This document shows, in pieces, positions 15,635-23,084 of a stretch of DNA of 27,494 bases (its first letter is position 1; every line of letters begins with the position of its first letter). The stretch covers positions 1 to 27,494 of IMG/VR virus record IMGVR_UViG_3300044985_000164, one strand, 5' to 3'. Below the pieces are notes generated by a model that was not told the origin of the DNA, searched no databases, and saw nothing but the letters and a program-made list of their open reading frames with translations. This DNA is from a virus. Position numbers and translations under genes: made by a program.

Positions 15635-16726
15635 ATGATTATAAAAAAGATTTACATAAACGGACAAATTGGAAGCACCGAAGATTCAAAAGGTGTTGAA
15701 TTGCAAGACGTAATTATGCAAGTTGAGGCGAATAAAGATGCCGACCTTTTACATATTCATATTAATAGCCCTGGCGGTTCGGTTAATACTGGACGATTAA
15801 TTGCGGAGTATATTTCTAAATTACCAAATGCGGTAACGATTGCAGAAGGTTTATGCGGATCTATTGCAACGGAAATTCATTTAGCGGTAGCAATTGAAAA
15901 GCGAAAAATTATAGCAGGAACGCAATATTTTATACATAACCCTTTATTACAAGGAATTAGCGGAAACGCTTCTGAATTATTAGAGGCTTCGGAGTATGTT
16001 AAAACATACCAAACGGAAATGTTGAAAATGTATGTTAATAGAACGGGAACTGATAAAGCGGCAATTGAGGGACTTATGAACGCTGAAGCAAGTTTAACGG
16101 ATGAACAATGTATTAAACTTGGTTTCGTTTCTCAGATCTTAGCGAAACAAGAATTAAAGGCGGTTGCTTTTATGGACGAAAAGAAAATTAAAATTGATAA
16201 TAATAAAAACTTTGATATGTCAAAAATTGCACAACAAATAAAAGAAGGATTCGCAGGAATTAGAGCAGAATTAGGATTAACTAAACCAGTTGTATTCGCT
16301 GGAATGATTGTAACTGATAACGGGGAATTAAGTTTTGCTTCGGAGGGCGATATTCCTGAAGTTGGCGAAGTTGTAATGATTGGCGAAGAAATTGCGCCTG
16401 AAGGTGTTTATACAATGGAGAACGAAACAGTTGTGACGGTTGTTGCGGATGGTGTTGTTGAATCGGTTGTTGTTAAGGAAGAAGAAGAAACCGTTGAGGC
16501 TTTGAAGTTGAAATTAGAAGAACAAGCTACGGCACACGCTTCTGAAATTGCTGAAATGAACGAAACATTCACGGAACAAATGGATGCTTTGAAAGTTGAG
16601 ATCGGTTCGAACTTTGTTCCTAAAGCTGAAAAGAAAGTTTTTGCTAAAAAGAAAGTTGTTAAGGAAGAAAAATTAACAATGAAGCAAAGATTGGCGAAGC
16701 AAAAGGAAGAAAGAGAAGCGAAATAG
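15635..16726 (+). CDS. ClpP-like head maturation protease fused to a scaffold-like tail
   Basis: A 363-residue protein. Residues 1-160 match a ClpP/S14-type phage prohead protease: glycine loop NSPGGSV (44-50), nucleophile Ser76 in EGLCGSIATEIH, and His101 in YFIHNPL. The third catalytic residue is less clear, probably near the EASLTDEQCIKLGFV segment. About residues 215-275 form a small beta domain (VVFAGMIVTDNGELSFASEG). From about 285 a Glu/Lys-rich coiled coil and a basic tail follow, typical of scaffolding. The enzyme would assemble inside the procapsid, process head proteins and release or destroy its scaffold portion. The next gene is the major capsid protein, as expected. Cleavage sites cannot be read here. 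Confidence 0.85.
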   Translation: MIIKKIYINGQIGSTEDSKGVELQDVIMQVEANKDADLLHIHINSPGGSVNTGRLIAEYISKLPNAVTIAEGLCGSIATEIHLAVAIEKRKIIAGTQYFIHNPLLQGISGNASELLEASEYVKTYQTEMLKMYVNRTGTDKAAIEGLMNAEASLTDEQCIKLGFVSQILAKQELKAVAFMDEKKIKIDNNKNFDMSKIAQQIKEGFAGIRAELGLTKPVVFAGMIVTDNGELSFASEGDIPEVGEVVMIGEEIAPEGVYTMENETVVTVVADGVVESVVVKEEEETVEALKLKLEEQATAHASEIAEMNETFTEQMDALKVEIGSNFVPKAEKKVFAKKKVVKEEKLTMKQRLAKQKEEREAK

Positions 16727-16783
16727 TAATCTACCAGGATCAAAAGAATTAAAAAAAAATTGTAGAATTAAAAAATAAAAAAG

Positions 16784-17854
16784 ATGATAATTAACCCAGC
16801 CGATTTAACCTTTAACGGGGACGAAATAAAAGAATTAAGCGAAGCGATTTTCGAATCTACATTCGCAAAACCTGAAGCAAGTTTGTTTCATACTTTCACA
16901 CCTGGAATAAAGGCAAAAAAGCAAATTGCTTTATTAGGTAGAATTGAAGGTTTAACTGGTAAAGGAAGTGGCGAATGTGACCCAACGGCAAACGGATCAA
17001 CGATCGGTATGTCGGAAAAGTTTTGGGATCCTGCAACGGTTTCTAATAGAGAGACGGAATGTTGGGAAAACTTAAAAGGATCGTTCTTTATTTACGGTAC
17101 GAGTTGTGGAATTGCACAAGCGGATTTAACTTCGACTGATTTTTGGGCGTTCTTAATGGAAAGAATGGCGGATACGTTAATCGAAGAATATTACAGAATC
17201 GCTTGGTTTAGTGATTTGGCTGCGGATAACGCACCAGCTGGAAATATTACTGCGGGTATTGATCTTGGATATTTCAATAAAATTGACGGACTTTGGAAAC
17301 AATTGTTCGCTATTGTTACTGCGGATGCAAATAGAAAAACTGCGGGTATTGATTCAAGAAACGGACAAGCTACTTTCGCATTGCAGGAATTCGATGCTAC
17401 GGATACGGCTAACAATGTTGTAACTAACACGCTTCAAAATATGCGTTACGGATCTGACTTCAGATTAAGAGGTAAAGAAGGTTTACAATATATCGTAACT
17501 CAATCGGTTGCGGATCAGTACGAAAGAGAGTTAACGGCTGCGAATATTTCGTTTACGACTGAAAGGTTAGAAAACGGAATGACGATGTTAAGAAGTGGCG
17601 GAATCGAAGTTATTGGTTTCCAATTTTGGGATCGAATGATTAGAACGTACGAAAATGATGGTACGGTTTATTTCTTACCTCATAGAGCGTTATTAACTGT
17701 TAAAGAAAATACGCAAATCGGAACTTGTGAAGAAGCGAATCTTTCTGAAATGGGGACGATTTACGATCCTATTAAAAAAGAAATGCATTTAGATACTGGA
17801 TATAATATCGATGCGAAGATAATCGAAGATTATTTGGTTCAAGTTGCTTACTAA
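16784..17854 (+). CDS. Major capsid protein
   Basis: A 356-residue protein of the major capsid type found in Bacteroidota siphophages. Recognisable parts are an N-terminal helical region (FNGDEIKELSEAIFESTFAK), a middle helix with FWAFLMERMADTLIEEYYRI, and a C-terminal third with RSGGIEVIGFQFWDRMIRTY, FLPHRALLTVKENTQIGTCE and YNIDAKIIEDYLVQVAY. The position directly after the protease/scaffold gene supports the call, as does a likely terminator soon after it, which may keep its mRNA abundant. An HK97 fold is expected from family knowledge and not shown by sequence alone. Its 57-bp upstream gap is A-rich, as for strongly translated genes in this group. Confidence 0.88.
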   Translation: MIINPADLTFNGDEIKELSEAIFESTFAKPEASLFHTFTPGIKAKKQIALLGRIEGLTGKGSGECDPTANGSTIGMSEKFWDPATVSNRETECWENLKGSFFIYGTSCGIAQADLTSTDFWAFLMERMADTLIEEYYRIAWFSDLAADNAPAGNITAGIDLGYFNKIDGLWKQLFAIVTADANRKTAGIDSRNGQATFALQEFDATDTANNVVTNTLQNMRYGSDFRLRGKEGLQYIVTQSVADQYERELTAANISFTTERLENGMTMLRSGGIEVIGFQFWDRMIRTYENDGTVYFLPHRALLTVKENTQIGTCEEANLSEMGTIYDPIKKEMHLDTGYNIDAKIIEDYLVQVAY

Positions 17855-17876
17855 GTAACTTATAAAAAGAAATAAC

Positions 17877-17901
17877 GGGGGCGTAAAAAACCCCCTTTTT
17901 T
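17877..17901 (+). terminator. Rho-independent terminator-like hairpin after the capsid gene
   Basis: GGGGG (17877-17881) pairs with CCCCC (17891-17895) across a nine-base loop, followed by six T. Position and form fit a terminator, probably partial because the next genes lack an evident promoter of their own. Related hairpins lie at 25098 and 25591. Confidence 0.75.
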
Positions 17902-17923
17902 AGAATATTTAATAAATAAAATT

Positions 17924-18505
17924 ATGGCAACTATTTGCGGAAAAATTACAAGCGGGTTTGATATTGATTGCGACAATCCTTTACAAGCTGGTGCGGAAGA
18001 TACATTAATTCTTATAAATCGTGACGATTATTTAGGTGCGGCAATTACTAAGAATGTTGCAAACCCTCAGATTATCGAGGATATTGTTTTGCCAGTTCCT
18101 GCGGTTGCTTATGCTTTTGAAGGAAAAAATAATTCAATCGCTCCGAAGTATGACTTCATTAAACAAACATTTGCGGAGGTTTATAACCACGAAATTAATT
18201 TCAAGGTGTTCACGGTTAGCCCTGATTCGAAACTTGAATTAGAGAAAATGGCGAAGGGTACGATGGTTGCAATTGTGAACAATAAATTTAAAGGTATTGA
18301 CGGAAACGCAGCATACGAAATTTACGGTGCGGATGCTGGTTTAGTTGTTACGCAAAATATTCGTGATGTTATTAGTGCGGATAACCAGGGGGCGTTCGAT
18401 ATTATATTGAAATCAAACGAAACTTCGTTAGAACCACACATGCCGAAAACATTTTTCAATACTGATTTAGCAACGACAAAAGGACTCGTTGACGGATTAT
18501 TGTAA
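17924..18505 (+). CDS. Probable tail-tube or capsid-decoration protein
   Basis: A 193-residue protein directly after the major capsid gene and its hairpin, in a short operon of its own. The order ICGKITSGFDIDCDNPLQAG, a strand-rich middle with AYAFEGKNNSIAPKYDFIKQ, then MVAIVNNKFKGIDGNAAYEI and FNTDLATTKGLVDGLL recalls a family that follows the capsid gene in Bacteroidota phages. I think it is the major tail (tube) protein or a decoration protein; its size is usual for a tube subunit. No other clear tube gene is visible in the window, which favours the first option. A strong terminator closes its transcript, consistent with a highly expressed virion protein. Confidence 0.5.
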   Translation: MATICGKITSGFDIDCDNPLQAGAEDTLILINRDDYLGAAITKNVANPQIIEDIVLPVPAVAYAFEGKNNSIAPKYDFIKQTFAEVYNHEINFKVFTVSPDSKLELEKMAKGTMVAIVNNKFKGIDGNAAYEIYGADAGLVVTQNIRDVISADNQGAFDIILKSNETSLEPHMPKTFFNTDLATTKGLVDGLL

Positions 18506-18529
18506 AATACGATTAAAATAACCTAATTG

Positions 18530-18565
18530 AAAAAAGCATAATCGGATTTGATTATGCTTTTTTTT
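18530..18565 (+). terminator. Strong Rho-independent terminator
   Basis: GCATAATC (18536-18543) pairs perfectly with GATTATGC (18550-18557) around a six-base loop, with six A before and eight T after. It ends the 17924 gene and is followed at once by a new promoter box. Confidence 0.9.
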
Positions 18566-18567
18566 AT

Positions 18568-18575
18568 TACTTTTG
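18568..18575 (+). promoter_or_regulatory. Promoter -7 box TACTTTTG
   Basis: TACTTTTG fits TAnnTTTG. It starts 3 bp after the terminator and ends 4 bp before the ATG at 18580, predicting a leaderless or nearly leaderless mRNA for the portal-connector operon. Confidence 0.55.
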
Positions 18576-18579
18576 GGTT

Positions 18580-19173
18580 ATGGATTTAAAAGAACAAATT
18601 ATATTATTACAATCTTATGAGAGTAGTAAAAAAGTTTGGCGAAATATTCATACATCGAGCGAATGGATATTAGCGGATAAAGTTGCTTCGCTTGTAATGA
18701 GTCAAGGACTAAACAAATCGAAAAATTGTGGTTGCTTGGACGACCTTTTTTATATGTTAAAAACTATCAGTAAATCAAAAATTGAATTAAAACAATTACA
18801 AATGGAAAACAAGTTTAAATTAAAGCCAGGTATTTTATTATTCTTAGACGGAACGCATTATTCAAATGCAAATATTACCGATAAAAAAAGTATTGAAATC
18901 TTAAAAAGGTTTCCAGTAAAAATAAAAGATTTCGAAACGTATCCTGAAGATTGGGAAAAGTTAACGGTAAGTGAAGCGGCACCGACAAATGATCCTGAAA
19001 CAAGTCCAGCGAATACAGATGCGGTTGAATTAGCCGATATGGATGCAGAGGAACTAAGAAAGTTATGCGATGAACTGGCGGCAAATACGGAAGGATTAAA
19101 GAAGTTGCACCACGCAACAAAGGATTCGCAAAAAATGATCGACTACCTTTTAAAGAATAAGGTTAACGGGTAA
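18580..19173 (+). CDS. Hypothetical head-module protein
   Basis: A 197-residue protein opening the portal operon. It has a helical N-terminal region with a Cys pair (KSKNCGCLDDLF, Cys50 and Cys52). A central strand block FKLKPGILLFLDGTHYSNAN leads to ITDKKSIEILKRFPV and YPEDWEK. A Pro/Thr/Asp-rich linker follows (about residues 130-150), then a helical C-terminus (AEELRKLCDELAANTEGLKK) resembling small SAP/HeH-like helical units. I have seen the central block in other Bacteroidota phage head regions, always unnamed. It may be a minor head or scaffold-like protein; the function is not known. It precedes the portal gene by 4 bp. Confidence 0.45.
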   Translation: MDLKEQIILLQSYESSKKVWRNIHTSSEWILADKVASLVMSQGLNKSKNCGCLDDLFYMLKTISKSKIELKQLQMENKFKLKPGILLFLDGTHYSNANITDKKSIEILKRFPVKIKDFETYPEDWEKLTVSEAAPTNDPETSPANTDAVELADMDAEELRKLCDELAANTEGLKKLHHATKDSQKMIDYLLKNKVNG

Positions 19174-19177
19174 TTGA

Positions 19178-20437
19178 ATGAAAGCAACTGCAACGGATAT
19201 AGAGAAGCGAATTACAACTACGGTTAATAAAACTGAAGGAATTATTAATTATGATTTCGATAATTCATACCCCCAAAGGATAAATACGATTATTAATTCT
19301 TCGGGGACTGGTACGTTATGCGCTTCTTTATACGCTAAATTTTTGTACGGTGGTGGTTTCCTTCAAGAAGCATTGGCGAAAACTATTGTAAGCCCTCAAA
19401 AGAAAATGACGGCAAATAAATTACTGGTTAAGGTTGGAAAGTCTTATTCGAAATTTAATGGTTTTGCAATTCACGTAAATTATAACGCACTTTATAAAAA
19501 GAGTTCATTAAATTATATTCCGTTTCAGGATATTAGATTTACGACTTCGGACAATGAAGATCATCCGAATATGATGGCGGTTTACGATGATTGGGACCGA
19601 ACGAAAAGTTCTAAGATTAAGAAAAAAGAAATCGATTATATTAATTTTTATAATCCTGATCCTGAAGTAATAGCGGAACAAGTTGCCGAAGCTGGTGGTT
19701 GGGAAAATTACAAAGGTCAAATTTATTATTTAACGAACGAGGGTATCGAATATCCTTTAGCGCCAGTCGATTCAGTTTTAGAAGATGTTCAAACAGATAG
19801 CCAGGCGAAAAATTTCAAGTTTAGGAATATAAGCACGAATTTTATGGCTTCGCATATCCTTGAAACTGGCGAGTTCGAAGATCCAAACGATAAAGATATT
19901 TTTTTAGATAATATAAACACTTTCCAGGGGGCCGATGATTCAAGTAAAATTTTATTATTAGAAAAGTCTACGGATGAAAGTTCATTTGTTTTAACTAAAG
20001 TCGATATTCAAGATATTGATAAACTTTATCAATTTACTGAAGAATCAGTTCGGGACAATATTATTCGAAATCATTTAATTCCTTCGGTTTTATTGTTGGC
20101 TACTCCTGGAAAATTAGGTTCGGCAAACGAAATAAAAGATGCTACGGCATTTTATAACGGAGTTACTGAGGACGAACGATTGTTAATTGAAGAATCTTTT
20201 ACGGAGTTGTTTAATAATTCAATGTTTATTGTTCAACCTGAATTCGATATTATTCCAGTAGCCGCAAAAACAGTTGAGGCAAAAGACACGAACGAAGGAA
20301 AAAAAGAAATAGTTGCGTTATTAATTAACGAATCAATTTCGACAAAAAAGAAAAAAATAATTCTTCAGGTAATTTACAATTATTCAAATGAAGATGCGGA
20401 AGAATTAATTCAAAGTGAAGATCTAAACGTAAACTAA
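19178..20437 (+). CDS. Portal protein
   Basis: A 419-residue protein of the phage portal type, the dodecameric ring through which DNA enters and leaves the head. Recognisable parts are residues 29-60 (NSYPQRINTIINSSGTGTLC, then LYAKFLYGGGF), the crown/stem region with VYDDWDRT and NFYNPDPE, and residues 246-264 (DNINTFQGADDSSKILLLEK), the 'FQG.....KILL' element seen in Bacteroidota portals. An acidic C-terminus ends the protein. The ATG at 19178 lies 4 bp after the previous stop. Unusually it sits 18.5 kb from the terminase gene and downstream of the capsid gene. The next gene overlaps its stop by one base. Confidence 0.75.
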   Translation: MKATATDIEKRITTTVNKTEGIINYDFDNSYPQRINTIINSSGTGTLCASLYAKFLYGGGFLQEALAKTIVSPQKKMTANKLLVKVGKSYSKFNGFAIHVNYNALYKKSSLNYIPFQDIRFTTSDNEDHPNMMAVYDDWDRTKSSKIKKKEIDYINFYNPDPEVIAEQVAEAGGWENYKGQIYYLTNEGIEYPLAPVDSVLEDVQTDSQAKNFKFRNISTNFMASHILETGEFEDPNDKDIFLDNINTFQGADDSSKILLLEKSTDESSFVLTKVDIQDIDKLYQFTEESVRDNIIRNHLIPSVLLLATPGKLGSANEIKDATAFYNGVTEDERLLIEESFTELFNNSMFIVQPEFDIIPVAAKTVEAKDTNEGKKEIVALLINESISTKKKKIILQVIYNYSNEDAEELIQSEDLNVN

Positions 20438-21024
20438 TGTTCGATAACAATATAATAACGATAACGGATATTCAAGATTTTAAAGCCTTATCGAAAAATA
20501 CGGATACTGATAAAAAAGTTAATCCATTTATTCAGGAAGCCCAGGAATTCGATTTACGTCCTTTTATGGGCGATGAATTTTATTTAAAGTTAGTCGAAGA
20601 ATTTAAGAACACTTTCCCCGATTCAAATTACGAAAACTTGTATCAGGGTTCAACTTGGACGAAGAACGGTAAGACGTACGAAAATCCAGGTTTACGGTCG
20701 GTATTGGTTTATTGGTCGTATGCAAGATATTTAAACAAGGCTAATACGAATTCGACTGCGTTCGGAATGGTAACAAAAACGAATCCTGATTCGACACCGA
20801 TAACCGACAGAACAATTGATCGTTTAGTTAGTCAAGCGAATAGCGGTGCGAAGGCTTATTTAAACCGAGTTGAATTTTATATTAATTGCAATAAAGATTT
20901 ATTTCCTCAATACGATTGTGGTATTGAGCCAACTAAATCGGGTTCGATTAGAATATCCGCCGCAGGTGGTAACAATAAATCGAAAAGAAAATACGATCCA
21001 ATTTCTAAAACATATTATTATTAA
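20437..21024 (+). CDS. Head-tail connector/adaptor-like protein
   Basis: A 195-residue protein starting on the last base of the portal stop (TAATG). The first 110 residues are helical and have the look of DUF6712-type connector proteins of Bacteroidota phages: ITDIQDFKALSKNTDTDK, VNPFIQEAQEFDLRPFMGDE and SVLVYWSYARYLNKAN. The end is basic, with a glycine-serine stretch and YDPISKTYYY. A connector binds the portal after packaging and prepares the vertex for the tail, which agrees with tight coupling to the portal gene. There is no membrane segment. The family name is from memory. Confidence 0.6.
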   Translation: MFDNNIITITDIQDFKALSKNTDTDKKVNPFIQEAQEFDLRPFMGDEFYLKLVEEFKNTFPDSNYENLYQGSTWTKNGKTYENPGLRSVLVYWSYARYLNKANTNSTAFGMVTKTNPDSTPITDRTIDRLVSQANSGAKAYLNRVEFYINCNKDLFPQYDCGIEPTKSGSIRISAAGGNNKSKRKYDPISKTYYY

Positions 21025-21026
21025 TT

Positions 21027-21257
21027 ATGGCTAATAAAATAAAAATGTTATTTTCGGGGGACGAAATTGAGTCGATTGCCGCTTTTTTAACTGGCGGCAT
21101 TCCAGCTTTTTTAATTTCTTTAAAAATGATGAACGAACTTTTATTACCGATGTTTTTGGCTGGTTTAACTGGTTTAATTGGCGGGGCTTTTGCTTTGCTT
21201 GGAAAAGATCTTTATAAATGGGTTAAGAGTAAATTAATTAATAATGACGGAATATAA
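21027..21257 (+). CDS. Holin-like two-span membrane protein
   Basis: A 76-residue protein with two hydrophobic segments, about residues 15-32 (ESIAAFLTGGIPAFLISL) and 39-58 (LLPMFLAGLTGLIGGAFALL), and a charged C-terminus (KDLYKWVKSKLINN). Size and two-helix topology agree with class II holins, which open the inner membrane so that a cytosolic endolysin can reach the wall. Its stop overlaps the next gene by 14 bp, and the M15 endolysin follows about 0.5 kb later. The assignment rests on topology and neighbourhood. It lies 2 bp after the connector gene. Confidence 0.55.
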   Translation: MANKIKMLFSGDEIESIAAFLTGGIPAFLISLKMMNELLLPMFLAGLTGLIGGAFALLGKDLYKWVKSKLINNDGI

Positions 21258-21762
21258 AAAGAATGTTGTAAATGATTTTTTAAACTCTTTATCGGGTAAA
21301 ATTGTCGGTGCGGTAACTGGTTTAATAATTCTTTTTTTGGTTGCTAAATGGGAAGCGGTAGTTTCTACATTTGACAAAGGAAAGGGTATTGAAAAGCAAA
21401 TTCAATTCGAAGATAATTTAGTTAAGGCGTTTAAAAATGATTCGGTTGTTTTGGGTTTCCTAGAAAATGAAAAATTCGTTAAACTATTTTTTGAAAGTCC
21501 TACGGTTAAAAAGAATATCGAACAAATTGGTATTAATTTACGTAGTGAAATTATAAACGATGTAACGAAGAATGATTCTAATAAGGTTTCGATGCGTTCT
21601 TTTGTAGGTATGGAAGCGGAGATAAGGGACGAACAAGTCCTTCCGATTATTTCTGAAATTGTGAAAGCCTGGAACGAAGAAAAAATTGCAAATAAAAAGG
21701 ATATTCAAACAATAATAAAAAAATCAGTTAAACCAGGATCTTTAAAACCTTACCAGTTTTAA
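21244..21762 (+). CDS. Single-span membrane protein of the lysis region
   Basis: A 172-residue protein overlapping the holin-like gene by 14 bp. One hydrophobic segment lies at about residues 18-37 (GKIVGAVTGLIILFLVAKWE). After it comes a long charged helical domain (EKQIQFEDNLVKAFKNDSVV), probably exposed on one side of the membrane. No enzyme motif is visible. It may assist lysis, for example as a holin regulator, or anchor another complex. Function unrecognised. A 20-bp A-rich gap separates it from the endolysin gene. Confidence 0.5.
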   Translation: MTEYKKNVVNDFLNSLSGKIVGAVTGLIILFLVAKWEAVVSTFDKGKGIEKQIQFEDNLVKAFKNDSVVLGFLENEKFVKLFFESPTVKKNIEQIGINLRSEIINDVTKNDSNKVSMRSFVGMEAEIRDEQVLPIISEIVKAWNEEKIANKKDIQTIIKKSVKPGSLKPYQF

Positions 21763-21782
21763 ATATTTCAAATATTAAAAAT

Positions 21783-22247
21783 ATGAAACTATCGGAAAAT
21801 TTAACTTTAAAGGAAGTTATCAAATCAAATACGGCTACATATCACGGAATTGATAATACACCAAATGAAGAACAGTTATCGAATCTTAAATCGATTGCGA
21901 AGAATGTTTTCCAGGAAGTACGAAACGAACTTGGTAAAATTATTGTTTCTAGTGGTTTGAGATCTGAAGCGTTAAACACTATTTTAAAAGGATCTAAAAC
22001 TTCGCAGCATTGTGAAGGAAAGGCGCTTGATTTAGACAATGACGGAAACGAAGATCTTGCGAGTAATTCAGAAATATTTCATTTCATAAAAGATAATTTG
22101 AATTTCGATCAATTAATTTGGGAATTCGGAAACGATAACAATCCTTCGTGGGTTCACGTTTCATACCAGCCAAACGGAATGAATCGTAAACAAGTTTTGA
22201 GAGCGATAAAAGTTAAAGGGTTTACAAAATACCCGCTTTACAAATGA
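21783..22247 (+). CDS. Endolysin, M15-family D-Ala-D-Ala peptidase
   Basis: A 154-residue enzyme of the M15 zinc peptidase family that cuts peptide cross-links in peptidoglycan. The signature is SSGLRSEALN followed by SQHCEGKALDLD (zinc ligands His76 and Asp83), then LIWEFG with Glu114 as the likely catalytic acid/base, and WVHVSY with His125 as the third ligand. No signal peptide or membrane anchor is present, so release through a holin is expected, in agreement with the holin-like gene upstream. The length is normal for a single-domain phage enzyme. Its stop overlaps the next gene's start in ATGA, linking it to the spanin candidate. Confidence 0.88.
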   Translation: MKLSENLTLKEVIKSNTATYHGIDNTPNEEQLSNLKSIAKNVFQEVRNELGKIIVSSGLRSEALNTILKGSKTSQHCEGKALDLDNDGNEDLASNSEIFHFIKDNLNFDQLIWEFGNDNNPSWVHVSYQPNGMNRKQVLRAIKVKGFTKYPLYK

Positions 22248-22813
22248 AGTACTTTATTATAATACTACTTTCTTTTTTGTTTGCTTCGTGTAACCCTTTT
22301 ATTTCGAAGGATCTGAGGCGTAAAAATAAATGTAATAGAAAACTGGAAAGGGTTGTTCGAAAATGTCCTGAATTATTAGATAACGACACAATTATTGATA
22401 CGGTAATTATTGAGATTCCGAAAGTTGAAATTGATTCGTTTATTGTGGTCGAAAAAGATACTGCGGAAATTGATTCTTTAGTTAGATTAATAAAGAATAA
22501 AAATACTCGGGAAGTTATACGAAAATATATTACCGAATACATTCCTTTTAAAGATACGGTAATTCATTTAATAGATGGTTATTCCGTTTCGTTTTACTCC
22601 AAAGGTGGAAATATACATTATTCAATAGATAAGCCCGTAGAAGTCCTGGAAATCGAAAACGAAACAATTATTCCAGTTGTCAAACCAGTTGAATTAACGA
22701 CAATGGAAAAAATATTAAATTTCTTTGGTCGTTTTTGGTGGTGGTTAATTGTGGCCGTCCTTTGTTTTATTGGTTATAAGGTTATGACCAGGCGTTTAAA
22801 TGATTTATTCTAA
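22244..22813 (+). CDS. Candidate unimolecular spanin (lipoprotein with C-terminal TM)
   Basis: A 189-residue protein coupled to the endolysin by ATGA. The N-terminus KYFIIILLSFLFASC is a lipoprotein signal with lipobox FASC and Cys16 as the lipid site. The C-terminus has a transmembrane segment (FWWWLIVAVLCFIGYKVM, about residues 163-180) and a short basic tail RRLND. Between them lies a periplasmic stretch of about 145 residues rich in strands and charge. An outer-membrane lipid anchor plus an inner-membrane C-terminal helix in one polypeptide is the layout of u-spanins such as T1 gp11, which fuse the two membranes in the last step of lysis. Context directly after the endolysin supports this. 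No sequence similarity is claimed. Confidence 0.68.
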   Translation: MKYFIIILLSFLFASCNPFISKDLRRKNKCNRKLERVVRKCPELLDNDTIIDTVIIEIPKVEIDSFIVVEKDTAEIDSLVRLIKNKNTREVIRKYITEYIPFKDTVIHLIDGYSVSFYSKGGNIHYSIDKPVEVLEIENETIIPVVKPVELTTMEKILNFFGRFWWWLIVAVLCFIGYKVMTRRLNDLF

Positions 22814-22823
22814 ATTCTTAACG

Positions 22824-22843
22824 AAATTAATCGAACTCATTTC
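22824..22843 (+). repeat. 20-bp direct repeat, left copy
   Basis: AAATTAATCGAACTCATTTC occurs here and again at 27425-27444, in both places between a gene end and a TTG promoter element. Shorter partial copies sharing AAATTAATCG lie at 23837, 24737 and 24780. Confidence 0.85.
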
Positions 22844-22896
22844 GAGGCACTTAACGTAAATCGTATAAATCTATGCGATATTTTTATATTATTTCC

Positions 22897-22927
22897 TTGT
22901 GATTGTTAAAATAGTATCTATCTTTAC
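22897..22927 (+). promoter_or_regulatory. Early promoter, TTG-19-TATCTTTAC
   Basis: TTG (22897-22899), a 19-bp spacer, then TATCTTTAC (22919-22927), the ideal Bacteroidota arrangement. Transcription should start near 22931-22934, about 150 nt before the next annotated gene at 23085. Confidence 0.75.
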
Positions 22928-22964
22928 ATCGTAGTTTAGAAGTTATTACTTCAGATTTATTAAG

Positions 22965-23048
22965 ATGTCAGGCTCGACCCCTGTAAAACTGGATGGCTCC
23001 GAACACTCTCTGAGGGAAACCAAAAGAAAAACGAAGGAAAACTTTTAA
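22965..23048 (+). CDS. Possible 27-codon mini-ORF in a GC-rich leader (or part of an ncRNA)
   Basis: An ATG at 22965 opens 27 codons ending at TAA 23046-23048 (MSGSTPVKLDGSEHSLRETK, then RKTKENF). The first 17 codons use GGC, ACC, CCT, CTG and TCC, codons scarce in the neighbouring genes, and 22969-23016 is about 58% G+C in an AT-rich phage. That pattern speaks as much for a structured RNA as for a protein. Potential helices are AGTTT 22933-22937 with AAACT 22986-22990, GAAGT/ACTTC at 22939-22952, and CAGG/CCTG at 22969-22983 around a T-loop-like CTCGACC. A strong promoter lies 38 bp upstream. Protein function unknown; existence uncertain. Confidence 0.3.
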   Translation: MSGSTPVKLDGSEHSLRETKRKTKENF

Positions 23049-23050
23049 AC

Positions 23051-23058
23051 TATATTTG
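23051..23058 (+). promoter_or_regulatory. Possible second promoter box TATATTTG
   Basis: TATATTTG fits TAnnTTTG and is followed by TTAAACTTTTAAAACTAATA and an ATG, the same leader form as the promoters at 24821 and 25184. No TTG lies at the expected spacing. Confidence 0.4.
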
Positions 23059-23084
23059 TAAATTAAACTTTTAAAACTAATAAT

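Noticed and set aside
16408-16743. Minus-strand frame opposite the protease/scaffold gene
   Set aside because: Ser/Thr/Val-rich composition mirrors the Glu/Lys/Val-rich scaffold tail, and no promoter or start context is present.
22931-22990. tRNA gene suggested by a T-arm-like hairpin and closing helix
   Set aside because: There is no D arm, the middle hairpin has a four-base loop with no anticodon geometry, and there is no CCA-ready acceptor end. It is kept only as a possible structured RNA.
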